Below, one piece after another: positions 44,660 to 53,474 of a stretch of 64,000 nucleotides of DNA (positions are counted from its first letter, which is position 1; each line of letters opens with the position of its first letter). The notes beneath the pieces were generated by a model. The model made no database searches, was not told where the DNA came from, and worked only from the letters and a program-made list of their open reading frames with translations. Position numbers and translations under genes: made by a program. The DNA comes from Oceanidesulfovibrio indonesiensis (GTDB lineage: Bacteria > Desulfobacterota > Desulfovibrionia > Desulfovibrionales > Desulfovibrionaceae). The DNA is taken from assembly GCF_007625075.1 (NCBI RefSeq), contig NZ_QMIE01000005.1:152458-216457 (forward strand), read 5' to 3'.

Positions 44660-44825
44660 TTGCGGAAAAAAGGCGCCTTCAAAAAAATCCCCCAAGAGCG
44701 TTGCAAAAATATATAAACCCGGTATTCATGGGGGTATCGTGAAAAGCTTTTTCCGTCTGAACGACGGTCTTGGGGAGGGGCAGGCGTAGGGTTGTACAGC
44801 CAATCGAATCGTCAAGGAGATCGAC
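44660..44825 (+). promoter_or_regulatory. cydA: cydAB upstream region
   Basis: AT-rich segment with a possible -10 box TATAAA at 44712 and a palindrome AAAAGCTTTT at 44742-44751 within GTGAAAAGCTTTTTC. This vaguely resembles half of a Rex- or FNR-like operator but does not match either consensus. No good -35 box is seen. Confidence 0.25.
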
Positions 44826-46154
44826 ATGGACGTCTTGTTGTTATCGCGACTGCAATTCGCAGTGGCGACATTTTTCCACTTCATATTCGTGCCCCTGACT
44901 CTGGGGTTGTCGATCATCATCGCGATAATGGAGACGAAGTACGTTCGCTCCGGCGATGAAGAGTATAAACGCATGGCCAAGTTCTGGGGCAAACTGTTCC
45001 TCATCAACTTCGCCCTCGGCGTTGTCACCGGCATCACCCTGGAGTTCCAGTTCGGCACCAACTGGTCGCGCTATTCCGCTTACGTGGGCGATATCTTCGG
45101 CTCGCTCCTGGCCGTGGAAGCCACGGCGGCATTCTTCCTGGAGTCCACGTTCATCGCGGTCTGGGTTTTTGGCTGGGAGCGCATCAGCAAGAAGCTTCAT
45201 ATGGTCACGATATGGCTGGTGGCATTGGCTGCGAACCTCTCCGCGTTCTGGATCATCATGGCCAACGGATTCATGCAGCATCCGGTGGGCTACGTGATGC
45301 GCAACGGCCGCGCCGAGCTCGACGATTTTTTCGCGGTGATCACCAACCCCTTTGCCTGGCACCAGTTCGTGCATACGCTCTTCGGCTCGTGGATGGCTTC
45401 CGGCTTCTTCGTGCTGGGCGTGTCGGCCTATCATCTGATGAAGAAAAACGAAGTGGCGTTCTTCAAAAAGTCGTTCAACATCGGCCTGGTCTTTGCGCTG
45501 GTCTTTTCCGTGCTTGTGGCCACGCAAGGGCACTTCCACGGCAACGAGGTCTCCGAGAGGCAGCCTACCAAGCTGGCGGCCATGGAATCCCACTGGGAGA
45601 CCCAGACCAACGCGCCATTCTGCATTCTGACCATTCCGAAGCTGAACAACGAGGGCAACTACGTGGAAACCATGTGCATTCCGTCGTTGCTCAGCCTTCT
45701 CGCCTTCAACGATCCCGGCGCGGAGGTCGTGGGCCTCAACGACTTCCCGAAAGAAGACAGGCCTCCCGTGCTGCTGACCTTCCTGAGCTTCCGCCTCATG
45801 ATCGCACTGGGCATGCTGTTCCCGCTCCTGGCTATCCTCGCGTGGTACTGGCGCAACAAGTTGCCGGAGAAGCAATGGTTCGGGCGGTTGCTCATCTACG
45901 CAATCCCGTTGCCGATCATCGCTCTGGAGGCCGGCTGGGCCCTGGCGGAGGTCGGGCGCCAGCCATGGATCGTATGGGGGATAATGCGCACCAGCGAGGC
46001 AGTGTCGCCTGTAGCCACATCGCAGGTCGCCACCTCCCTCGTGGCCATCATCCTGCTGTACACCTTCCTGGGAATCATAGACATCTTCCTGCTCAAGCGC
46101 GTTGCCCAGCGCGGCCCCGCAACGCAACAGCCCGCCCAAGCGCACAAGGAGTAA
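44826..46154 (+). CDS. cydA: Cytochrome bd quinol oxidase subunit I
   Basis: Membrane quinol:O2 oxidoreductase that binds hemes b558, b595 and d. 442 residues, the short-Q-loop type. Visible motifs: SRLQFAVATFFHFIFVPLTLG with the N-terminal His, HQFVHTLFGSWMASGFFVLG, the region GNEVSERQPTKLAAMESHW, and GRQPWIVWGIMRTSEAVSP. AAGGAG precedes the ATG. Co-transcribed with cydB (6-bp gap); likely fed by menaquinol. Confidence 0.97.
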   Translation: MDVLLLSRLQFAVATFFHFIFVPLTLGLSIIIAIMETKYVRSGDEEYKRMAKFWGKLFLINFALGVVTGITLEFQFGTNWSRYSAYVGDIFGSLLAVEATAAFFLESTFIAVWVFGWERISKKLHMVTIWLVALAANLSAFWIIMANGFMQHPVGYVMRNGRAELDDFFAVITNPFAWHQFVHTLFGSWMASGFFVLGVSAYHLMKKNEVAFFKKSFNIGLVFALVFSVLVATQGHFHGNEVSERQPTKLAAMESHWETQTNAPFCILTIPKLNNEGNYVETMCIPSLLSLLAFNDPGAEVVGLNDFPKEDRPPVLLTFLSFRLMIALGMLFPLLAILAWYWRNKLPEKQWFGRLLIYAIPLPIIALEAGWALAEVGRQPWIVWGIMRTSEAVSPVATSQVATSLVAIILLYTFLGIIDIFLLKRVAQRGPATQQPAQAHKE

Positions 46155-46160
46155 ACGAAC

Positions 46161-47177
46161 ATGCTTGAGACAACATGGTTCATCCTCTGGGGCGTTCTCT
46201 GGGCCCTGTACTTCGTGCTCGACGGTTTCGATCTCGGCATCGGCATCCTCATGCCGTTTCTGGGTAAAACAGAACGCGACCGCCGCGTAATGTACAACGC
46301 CCAGGGACCGTTCTGGGACGCCAACGAAGTCTGGCTGATAACCGCCGGCGGCGTGACCTTCGCCGCTTTCCCCGGCACCTATGCGGTCATGTTCAGCAGC
46401 CTGTATACGCCGCTCATGCTACTGCTCTTCGCGCTCATCCTTCGCGGGGTTACCTTCGAGTTCCGACACATGGACGAGAACAGCAAGTGGAAGAAGCTCT
46501 GGGACAGCTGCATGGTGGGCGGCAGCTTCGTGGCCGCATTGCTACTGGGCGTGGCGTTCGCGAATATCTTCATGGGCATCCCCATCGATGCGGAAGGCGT
46601 CAACCAGGGCACGTTGCTGACTCTGCTCAACCCGTACGGACTGGCCGGAGGCGTCGTCTTCGTGCTGGTGTTCTGCCTCCACGGCAGCCTGTGGCTCAGC
46701 GTCAAGGCGCATGGAGAGTTGGAGCAACGCGCTCGCAAAGTGGCCCGCGCACTATGGTTCGTGGTCGCCATCGGCGCGGTGGCGTTCCTGTTCCTGTCCG
46801 CCGTGTTCACGAACCTGTACGCCAACTATCTGGCCAACCCATTGCTTTTCGCCATTCCGCTGGCGGCGGTGGCGGGGTTGATCCTGGCCCGCATGGCCAT
46901 GGGCCAGGACAAATACTGGCTTGCTTTCCTGTGGTCCGGCCTGTTCATCGTGGGCGTGGCTTTCTTCGGCATTGCCGGCATCTACCCGGCGCTGCTGCCC
47001 TCCAGCCTGGATCCGGCATACTCCATGACCATCGCGAACTCGTCTTCGAGCACGCTGACCCTGCAGATCATGCTGGGCGTGACGCTTGTCATGGTGCCCA
47101 TCGTGCTGCTCTATCAACTGTGGGTATACCGTACCTTCAGCTTCAAGCTGGAGCATGACGACGATCTGTACTACTAG
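46161..47177 (+). CDS. cydB: Cytochrome bd quinol oxidase subunit II
   Basis: 338 residues, eight or more membrane helices, beginning ETTWFILWGVLWALYFVLDG and containing GPFWDANEVWLITAGGVTF and GVTFEFRHMDENSKWK, typical of CydB. AAGGAG precedes the ATG. No CydX-like small subunit frame is evident after it, only a strong terminator. Confidence 0.96.
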   Translation: MLETTWFILWGVLWALYFVLDGFDLGIGILMPFLGKTERDRRVMYNAQGPFWDANEVWLITAGGVTFAAFPGTYAVMFSSLYTPLMLLLFALILRGVTFEFRHMDENSKWKKLWDSCMVGGSFVAALLLGVAFANIFMGIPIDAEGVNQGTLLTLLNPYGLAGGVVFVLVFCLHGSLWLSVKAHGELEQRARKVARALWFVVAIGAVAFLFLSAVFTNLYANYLANPLLFAIPLAAVAGLILARMAMGQDKYWLAFLWSGLFIVGVAFFGIAGIYPALLPSSLDPAYSMTIANSSSSTLTLQIMLGVTLVMVPIVLLYQLWVYRTFSFKLEHDDDLYY

Positions 47178-47192
47178 GCAGGCCTGACAACC

Positions 47193-47230
47193 GAAACGCC
47201 CCCGCACCGACATCGGTGCAGGGGCGTTTC
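47193..47230. terminator. Bidirectional terminator between cydB and the MerR-type gene
   Basis: Arms GAAACGCCCCcGCACCGA and TCGGTGCaGGGGCGTTTC (one central mismatch, loop of two bases), in the gap between convergent genes. Confidence 0.85.
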
Positions 47231-47266
47231 CTATGTGGAGGGGGCTGTGTCCTTTGAACGCGTGGG

Positions 47267-47872
47267 TTATTCGCCCTGAACCTTGCGGAGCTCTCCTGCC
47301 AGGTGCCCGAGATGCCGGCGCAGTTGTTCGAGGTCCTGCTGGTGAGTGCTTTCGGCGTCGTCCTGCAGGCTGCGGATGCGGGCGACCTCGTTGCTCAACC
47401 GTTCGAGGGCGGTCTGTTGACGCGCCACCTGGTCCTTGAGCGTCTTGACCTCGCTCTGAGCCGACGCGAGGCGCGTAAGGGCGGAGGCTATCCCCTGCAA
47501 GGCTTCGTTCTGACGCTCGATGGTGGCCATGAACGCGGAGCCATCGATATCCGTTCCAATGGGGGGGCTGTCTCGTTCGCCGCGGCCAGCAGCCGGGGGG
47601 GTGATTTCCTCCACCCGGGGCACGGAATCTTCCAGCACGGCTTCAACAGCGGCGGCGTCCTTGCGTTTCTTCATTTCGAGAAGAATAATCGCAAAGACAT
47701 CCATGGCCTCGGGCCGGTACCGTCGGCGCTTGCCATGGCCCACATGGGGCAGGAATTCCAGAAACCGTTTGCAGTAGTAGCGCGCTGTGGACTCGGGAAG
47801 ATCATAGCGCTTGGCAATTTCCGCGATAGTGAGCAAACCGGGATCGTGGTGCTTTGCGGCAGTAGCGGCCAT
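47267..47872 (-). CDS. MerR-type helix-turn-helix regulator with C-terminal coiled coil
   Basis: 201 residues. Residues ~13-75 form a MerR-like winged helix (LTIAEIAKRYDLPESTARYYCKRF, GHGKRRRYRPEAMDVF). Residues ~125-195 are a long heptad-type coiled coil (SEVKTLKDQVARQQTALERLSNEVARI is part of it), probably for dimerisation. No effector-binding Cys motif is seen. GGAGAA precedes the ATG. It converges on cydB and is divergent from the HU gene; targets unknown. Confidence 0.75.
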   Translation of the reverse strand: MAATAAKHHDPGLLTIAEIAKRYDLPESTARYYCKRFLEFLPHVGHGKRRRYRPEAMDVFAIILLEMKKRKDAAAVEAVLEDSVPRVEEITPPAAGRGERDSPPIGTDIDGSAFMATIERQNEALQGIASALTRLASAQSEVKTLKDQVARQQTALERLSNEVARIRSLQDDAESTHQQDLEQLRRHLGHLAGELRKVQGE

Positions 47873-47897
47873 GGAGCTTCTCCGATGGTAAGTGGGT

Positions 47898-47916
47898 TAG
47901 ATTTTATCTAGATTTT
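47898..47916 (-). promoter_or_regulatory. Direct repeats upstream of the MerR-type gene
   Basis: Two copies of TAGATTTT with an 11-bp period, at 47898 and 47909, 26 bp upstream of the start codon, about one helical turn apart. A candidate autoregulatory operator or part of an AT-rich promoter. Confidence 0.3.
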
Positions 47917-48019
47917 TTATGACAATAACCGCAATGACGATTCTTGACAAGACCGTAATCTGAAAGAGGGGCCGAATGACGCCAGCCCAGGGAATAAACC
48001 GCGGCAGGCCCCGAAAACA

Positions 48020-48051
48020 TTGACAACAGCTGTCCTTGCTTGCCATAGGAT
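48020..48051 (+). promoter_or_regulatory. Candidate sigma70 promoter for the HU-type gene
   Basis: TTGACA (perfect -35) at 48020 with a weak -10 (TAGGAT, 20-bp spacer, or CATAGG, 18-bp spacer), 74 bp before the start codon. Spacing is not ideal. Confidence 0.35.
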
Positions 48052-48124
48052 TTCTGACAACGATCCTGAGATCGTTTTTTTGGGGGGAAGCATACTTGCG
48101 TTATCATATCCAAAGGAGGGCTTG

Positions 48125-48412
48125 ATGTTTACAAAGGCACAGTTTGTTGAATCCATGAAAGAGGCGCTGCCGGACGTTTTTCCTACGAAGGGCAGCGCCG
48201 ACAAGGCGTTTGACGCATTTTGCAAGATTCTGGGCGACGCCATTTCCTCGGACCAGGGCGTACGCCTGCCCAACGTGGGCACCTTCAGCCTCACCAAGCG
48301 CGCCGCACGCACGGGCCGCAATCCCCAGACGGGCGACACCATTCGAATTCCGGCCAAGCGGGTGATCCGCTTCAACCCGGCGAAGAATCTCAAAGAGGCG
48401 CTCAATAAGTAG
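48125..48412 (+). CDS. HU/IHF-family DNA-binding protein
   Basis: A 95-residue nucleoid protein: N-terminal helices MFTKAQFVESMKEAL, then the beta-arm region GVRLPNVGTFSLTKRAARTGRNPQTGDTIRIPAKRVIRFNPAKNLKEAL, diagnostic of HU/IHF. AAGGAGG precedes the ATG, which is well inside a longer open frame. Whether it is the housekeeping HU or an IHF-like variant cannot be told. Confidence 0.93.
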   Translation: MFTKAQFVESMKEALPDVFPTKGSADKAFDAFCKILGDAISSDQGVRLPNVGTFSLTKRAARTGRNPQTGDTIRIPAKRVIRFNPAKNLKEALNK

Positions 48413-48575
48413 ATTGAATGACGACAAGGCCGGCGTTGCCCGAGGCGGCGCCGGCTCTTTCGATATCAGAACGGCTCCTGGGAAGGCATTTCTCAATTCC
48501 GGCGGCCAGACGGTGCGCCGCATACCTGCCCGCAACCTTTGACAGCGCTCTCACGGCGATAATCCAAAGCACGCC

Positions 48576-48935
48576 ATGCCACGATCCAACGCTCTGAAAA
48601 CATTGCTCGAAGATGCCGCCAGGTCCGTGCGTGACCACGAAACCGCAGCCAGGGTTGCCCTGGAGCGCGGCGAAAAGAGCGCTTATCTGAGTGCGCTCGT
48701 CGCCAAATGCGAGCTTCTGGAAGACTTGCCGGACCAGATCGACGCGCTGCCGGAGGAAGACGCGCTGCCCGGACTGGGACGCGCACGCGAGGCTGCGCTG
48801 AGTATGTCCCGTCGCGCTTCTCAGGCGCTTTCGCTGGAAAGCCCGTTCTTCATGGCCAATCTGCTGTATCCCGAACACTACGAGGAAGGGCAGCAGAACG
48901 AGCTCGAAGTCCTCATCGACGAGTTGTTTTCCTGA
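48576..48935 (+). CDS. Hypothetical helical protein
   Basis: 119 residues, acidic and largely helical (MPRSNALKTLLEDAARSVRD, AYLSALVAKCELLEDLPDQ), no membrane segment or signal. Codon use matches neighbouring genes. No clear ribosome binding site before the ATG. No family recognised; it converges on the ABC exporter gene with a 37-bp gap. Confidence 0.6.
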   Translation: MPRSNALKTLLEDAARSVRDHETAARVALERGEKSAYLSALVAKCELLEDLPDQIDALPEEDALPGLGRAREAALSMSRRASQALSLESPFFMANLLYPEHYEEGQQNELEVLIDELFS

Positions 48936-48972
48936 TCCACACAGGGGGCTGATGGCCCACCCCTCGTTTCTT

Positions 48973-50805
48973 TCAAGACACAGTATTATCGTCGGCCACG
49001 GCTTCGCCGCTCTGCACCGCCCAGAGATTGGCGTACGCGCCGTTCTGGGCCAGCAGGCTTTCGTGGTCGCCGTTTTCCACCACCACGCCGTCCACAAGCA
49101 CGAGAATGGAGTCGCTCGCCCGTACGGTGGAGAGCCTGTGCGCCACAGCCAGCGTCATGCGGCGGTTGCGGAAGGCGCGCAGGTTTTCCTGGATGAGCGC
49201 TTCGGTGCGGGTGTCCACAGCAGAGGTCGCCTCGTCCAGAACGAGTATGGGCGGGTCGCGCAGCACGGCGCGAGCCAGGGAGATGCGCTGTCGCTGGCCG
49301 CCGGAGAGCTTGAGCCCGCGTTCGCCTACCGGGGTGTCGTAGCCCTGGGGCAAGGCGGTGATGAACTCGTGCGCCCCGGCGATCTCAGCCGCCCGTTCGA
49401 TGGCCTTCCGAGTCGAGTCCGGCGCGCCCAGGGCGATGTTTTCCGCGACTGAGCCGAAGAACAGGAAGGCGTCCTGCGAGACGTAGCCCACCTGCCGGCG
49501 GAAGCTTTCCATGTCTATGGCGCGCATGGGCGAACTGTCCACGAGGATGCGGCCCGAATCCGGCTGATAGTAGCGCAGCAGCAGTTTGACCAGGGTGGAT
49601 TTCCCGGCGCCCGTGGGGCCCACCACGCCGATCATCTGTCCGGGCTCCATGGAGAAGGTGACGTTGGTGATTGTCCGCTCCCGGCCGGGATAGGCAAAGG
49701 ACACGTTCTCGAACTCGATGCGTTGCGGCGCCTGCTGCAGTACGCGAGCGTGCGGGTTCTCGTCCCGTGTCGGCTTTTGCGCCAGAAGTTCGCGGATGCG
49801 GCGGGCCGAGGCCTCGGACCGCTGGATCTGGTTGATAAGCATGCCGAAGACGAAAAGCGGAAGGATAAGCCGCATGGCCAGCAGGATGAACGAGGTGTAG
49901 TCGCCTATGGATGGCCCGAGTTCCGCAAAGGTCAGGTAGCCGCCACCGGCGATGAGCAGGGCGAATGCAAAACCGGCGATGGTGTACAGCAGGGGGACGA
50001 AGCGCGCCCGCTCGAATGCCGCGTTGATTGTGGCGTCGCGGTAGTTGGCGGATTCGCCGCGGATGCGTTCGGCCTGGTGGGACTCGGCGGTGTACGCCTG
50101 GATGACGCCCATGCCCTGGATATTGTTCTCAAGCATCGAGTTGATGGAACCCACGGCCTGCCGCGCCGCCCGGTACTGGGGAGATACCCGTGTTGCGAAG
50201 AAGCGCACGGCGAAGAATGCGAAAGGCAGGGGCGTGATAAGCAGCAGGGCGAGCCGCCAGTCAAGGTAGAACAAAAATCCGAACGTGCCTACAAAGGTGA
50301 TGACGAGCCGCACCATAGAGGTGGTCACGTCCGAGAAAAAACGCTCCAGGTTGTCCACGTCGTTGGACACCACGGCGAGGATGTCGCCGGTTTGACGTTC
50401 CTCGAAGAAGGCGATGTCCAGGGTTTGCAGGTGCTCGTACAGCTTTGTGCGCAGGTCGTGCCGCACCTTCTGGGCCATGGAGTCCAGGAGGTAGTCCGAT
50501 GAGGACTGGAACAGCGCGAGGCAGAGAAACGTGCCAAGCACGATGCCGCCGTAAACCAGGAAGTCTTCCGGAGCGATGGCCCGCGTGCCCTCGACGGCTG
50601 CGTTGATGGCATCCACCACACGGCCCACGATGATAAGGGGCAGCAGATCGAAGAAGCGTGCGAAGGCGTTGAGCACCAGTCCCAGGCCGATGCGCTGGCG
50701 GTAGGGCTTGGCGAAGGCGAATATCCGCCAGAGATGCTTGCCGAAAAGCAACGACGGGTCGAATCGGGGAAACGGTCGCATCCATGCAGAATAACGCGCG
50801 GGCAT
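48973..50805 (-). CDS. MsbA/multidrug-type ABC exporter (fused permease and ATPase)
   Basis: A 610-residue half-transporter acting as a homo- or heterodimer. The N-terminal six-helix domain includes GKHLWRIFAFAKPYRQRIG, with a DLRTKLYEHLQTLDIAFFEERQTGDILA coupling region. The C-terminal ATPase has Walker A GPTGAGKST, Q-loop YVSQDAFLF, signature LSGGQRQR, Walker B ILVLDEATSAVD and H-loop AHRLST, all intact. No clear ribosome binding site; a TTG four codons upstream and an ATG eight codons downstream are alternatives. Substrate unknown (lipid, peptide or drug). Confidence 0.9.
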   Translation of the reverse strand: MPARYSAWMRPFPRFDPSLLFGKHLWRIFAFAKPYRQRIGLGLVLNAFARFFDLLPLIIVGRVVDAINAAVEGTRAIAPEDFLVYGGIVLGTFLCLALFQSSSDYLLDSMAQKVRHDLRTKLYEHLQTLDIAFFEERQTGDILAVVSNDVDNLERFFSDVTTSMVRLVITFVGTFGFLFYLDWRLALLLITPLPFAFFAVRFFATRVSPQYRAARQAVGSINSMLENNIQGMGVIQAYTAESHQAERIRGESANYRDATINAAFERARFVPLLYTIAGFAFALLIAGGGYLTFAELGPSIGDYTSFILLAMRLILPLFVFGMLINQIQRSEASARRIRELLAQKPTRDENPHARVLQQAPQRIEFENVSFAYPGRERTITNVTFSMEPGQMIGVVGPTGAGKSTLVKLLLRYYQPDSGRILVDSSPMRAIDMESFRRQVGYVSQDAFLFFGSVAENIALGAPDSTRKAIERAAEIAGAHEFITALPQGYDTPVGERGLKLSGGQRQRISLARAVLRDPPILVLDEATSAVDTRTEALIQENLRAFRNRRMTLAVAHRLSTVRASDSILVLVDGVVVENGDHESLLAQNGAYANLWAVQSGEAVADDNTVS

Positions 50806-50831
50806 CAGCAAGGGCAAAGGGAAATCGGCCT

Positions 50832-50955
50832 ATTACTGGGAGCAAGAAGAATAAAATCTTCTTACTCCCGCGGCGTTCGCCGCGTGGCCCCGCTGGAGCG
50901 TGGCCGTCCTCATAACTGGAACGCGAAAATGCAGGAATTTTATGCTCCCAGTAAT
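50832..50955. repeat. Palindromic element with 13-bp terminal inverted repeats (MITE/REP-like)
   Basis: ATTACTGGGAGCA at the left end and its exact reverse complement at the right end enclose ~98 bp. Inside are nested hairpins: GGGAG-c-AAGAAGA / TCTTCTT-a-CTCCC (50838-50869) and a perfect CGCGGCG-TT-CGCCGCG (50869-50884). No coding content. It fills much of the 272-bp gap between two minus-strand genes. The terminal 13-mer recurs at 11844. Confidence 0.65.
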
Positions 50956-51077
50956 TTCTTCGGTTCAGTAAAAGCAGAGCGGCTGCACGCCGCGGTAAGC
51001 GGCGGAGAAGATTCATCGTGCCGCCTGGATACAGAAAGGCGCACGGTTCGTCGCGCTGGGACGGGAGCCGGGAAAAG

Positions 51078-53474
51078 CTACGCCCACGGGTCGTTGTCGT
51101 CGGAATAGTCGCTGAACCTGTTGCCGCCTTCTTTCTTGGCTGCGTACATGGCGGAATCCGCCTTGCGGAGCAATTCCGTGGAAGTGTCCCCGTCCAGGGG
51201 GAACCTGGCTATGCCGATGGACGCGCCGATGCGGCATTCCAGTTGGTCCACTTTATAGGGGGTGGCGAGTGTTTCGAGAATCTGGCCGGCGAGGGCGTAT
51301 ATGTCATCGTCGCTCGGCGGGTTGGAAATCAACACGCAGAATTCATCGCCACCGAGGCGGGCGATGTCGTCCGATTTTCTGATCCGTTTGCGCAGACGCG
51401 CGGCTGCCTGGGCCAGAACATCGTCGCCCACATGGTGGCCGTGGCTGTCGTTGATGTCCTTGAAGTCATCGAGATCTATGTACATGAGGACCAGGATGTT
51501 ACCCGTGCGGGATGATTGCGCCAGCAGTTGATCGAAGCGGTTGAGGAAGAGGTGGCGGTTCGGGATGCCGGTCAGCTCGTCGATGGTGGCGAGACGCCTG
51601 AGGTGCTGCTCTCTGGCCTTGCGGTCCGAGATGTCCTCGGCCAGCCCTTCGATGGAGAGCACGTTGCCGCGGCCGTCGTGCAGGGCCCGGGCGCTGACTG
51701 ATATCCAGATGTCCTCGCTGTCGAGGCGGGTGGTTCTTCCCTCGCAACTGATGACCTGCCCCTTGTCCCTGAGCCATTCCAGGCAATCGCTGCGGACGTC
51801 GGAATCGGGGAACAGATGCTCCAGAGCTGAAGGAATCGCCTGGATGAACGCATCCGGCGAGGAGTAGCCGAACATGTGGGCCATGGCCGGGTTGACCTTG
51901 AGGAACGGGCCGTCCGGTCGGGCGAGGAAGATGCCCTCCACCGCGTTTTCGAAAATATTACGGTATGTTTCTTCTGCCGAGCGGAGGGCTTGTTCGAGTT
52001 CTTTCTGCTCCGAAATGTCCGCGACCATGCCGATAATGTAGCGGTGATTGGTGGAGGAATCGCCAACGCTGGTCAGCGTTGTGCGCCCCCAGAGCAGCGA
52101 GCCGTCCTTGCGCAGGTAGCGTTTTTCCAATGTCAGTTGCGACTCGCCGCCTTCGATGAGGCGCACCCGTTCATCCGTGTGTTTGTGGTGGTCTTCGGGC
52201 AGGCTCACGTCGTTGATATGCATGCCTGCGATCTCCTCGTGCGCATATCCCATTATCCTGCAGAAAGCGGGGTTCGCATCGATGAAGAAGCCGTCCAGGT
52301 CCGCGAGCACGATGCCGAACCCGGCTGCCATGAAAATGGCCCGGAATCGGGCCTCGCTGTCGCGCAGAGCGCGTTCAGCAAGGATCTTTTCGCTGATGTC
52401 AATGCCCGAGAGAATGACTTGCGGCGGTGCGTCCGGCATGCCGGGCAGTCTGGAGCAGGTCCAGGAGAGAGTGCGTTTCGAGCCGTGGACGTCCGAAATG
52501 GCGGCTTCGAACGATTCCCGATACTGGTGAGCCTGGGGCAGCGCCATGGCTTCAAGCTTGTTCCGAACAAGCTCGCGGTGGTCTTCGACGAAATGGTCGA
52601 GAACAGGCCCTCCGCCGCATCCGGATTCGCGATTGCAAATGTAGTCGCGGCAGGTGTTGTTGCAGCTGAGCACGTTGTGAGAAGTGTCGAGCACCAGAAT
52701 GAGCGCGCCGGATGTATCCAGCAGGGTGGCGATGTAGTCTCGCTCCAGGGCCAGCTCTTCCTGGGCTCTGCGCCGTTCGGCCACTTCGGCTGTCAGCTGG
52801 TCGTTGGCGCGGATCAGTTCGCCGGTCCGTTCCGCCACTTCGGCGGCGAGCTGCTCCCTATGGCGCAGCAGGTTCTTCTCCGAGGTTTCCAGGCGCTCGA
52901 TGGTCGATTCGAGGGCCGAGTTCACGGACTTGATGTAGCGGTTGGTCTCCTGACTCTCCATGGTGTTGGCCGTGGAGATGAGCAGTATGGGCAGCAGGGC
53001 GAAGACCGTGTCGGATATGGAGTCGCGACCGTCCCGCAGAATGGCCACGTACATGCCCCGGATGCGGGATGCCGTGGCCACGCTCTGCAGGAGTATCTGC
53101 TTTGAGCGGTCCGTGGTGGAAACCATCACCGGAGTCTGGCGTTGCAATGCGTAAGAGAACATGCGGTCCTCGATGATCGCCTCCACCTCGGCGGCGAGGC
53201 GTTCCCGCTCACCCTCTGGTCGCACGGCCTGGAGCGCGAAATCCGCCGTGTTCTCCTCCACGGTGTAGATGCCGGATACTTCGCTGGGCATGACGGCTTC
53301 CAGTTTTTCAAGAACCCTGGCGAGAAACGTCTGCGGCCCGGCATCGCCGCAGTGCAGGCCGCTCATGGCCACGGCGGTTTCCAGGGCGCTCATGGCGAGG
53401 TCTTTGTCCAGAATGAGCGACTTGATCCGGTCTTCGAGCAGCCGAATCCGCTTTTCCTTGGCCGTTGGATTCAT
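51078..53474 (-). CDS. Multi-PAS diguanylate cyclase (GGDEF)
   Basis: 798 residues. N-terminal sensor-like part (~1-200) with LAMSALETAVAMSGLHCGDAG, a coiled coil near 205-260, three or four PAS/PAC domains (ALILVLDTSHNVLSCNNTC; FGIVLADLDGFFIDANPAF; NAVEGIFLARPDGPFLKVNP) and a C-terminal GGDEF domain with intact RLGGDEFCVL near 706 and YIDLDDFKDIND. It makes c-di-GMP from GTP. No EAL domain, no clear membrane helix. The ATG overlaps the HDOD gene stop (ATGA), so the pair is translationally coupled. Confidence 0.92.
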   Translation of the reverse strand: MNPTAKEKRIRLLEDRIKSLILDKDLAMSALETAVAMSGLHCGDAGPQTFLARVLEKLEAVMPSEVSGIYTVEENTADFALQAVRPEGERERLAAEVEAIIEDRMFSYALQRQTPVMVSTTDRSKQILLQSVATASRIRGMYVAILRDGRDSISDTVFALLPILLISTANTMESQETNRYIKSVNSALESTIERLETSEKNLLRHREQLAAEVAERTGELIRANDQLTAEVAERRRAQEELALERDYIATLLDTSGALILVLDTSHNVLSCNNTCRDYICNRESGCGGGPVLDHFVEDHRELVRNKLEAMALPQAHQYRESFEAAISDVHGSKRTLSWTCSRLPGMPDAPPQVILSGIDISEKILAERALRDSEARFRAIFMAAGFGIVLADLDGFFIDANPAFCRIMGYAHEEIAGMHINDVSLPEDHHKHTDERVRLIEGGESQLTLEKRYLRKDGSLLWGRTTLTSVGDSSTNHRYIIGMVADISEQKELEQALRSAEETYRNIFENAVEGIFLARPDGPFLKVNPAMAHMFGYSSPDAFIQAIPSALEHLFPDSDVRSDCLEWLRDKGQVISCEGRTTRLDSEDIWISVSARALHDGRGNVLSIEGLAEDISDRKAREQHLRRLATIDELTGIPNRHLFLNRFDQLLAQSSRTGNILVLMYIDLDDFKDINDSHGHHVGDDVLAQAAARLRKRIRKSDDIARLGGDEFCVLISNPPSDDDIYALAGQILETLATPYKVDQLECRIGASIGIARFPLDGDTSTELLRKADSAMYAAKKEGGNRFSDYSDDNDPWA

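Noticed and set aside
44742..44751. Rex or FNR operator upstream of cydA
   Set aside because: The AAAAGCTTTT palindrome lacks the TTGTGA / TCACAA halves needed for a confident call; kept only as a weak regulatory feature.
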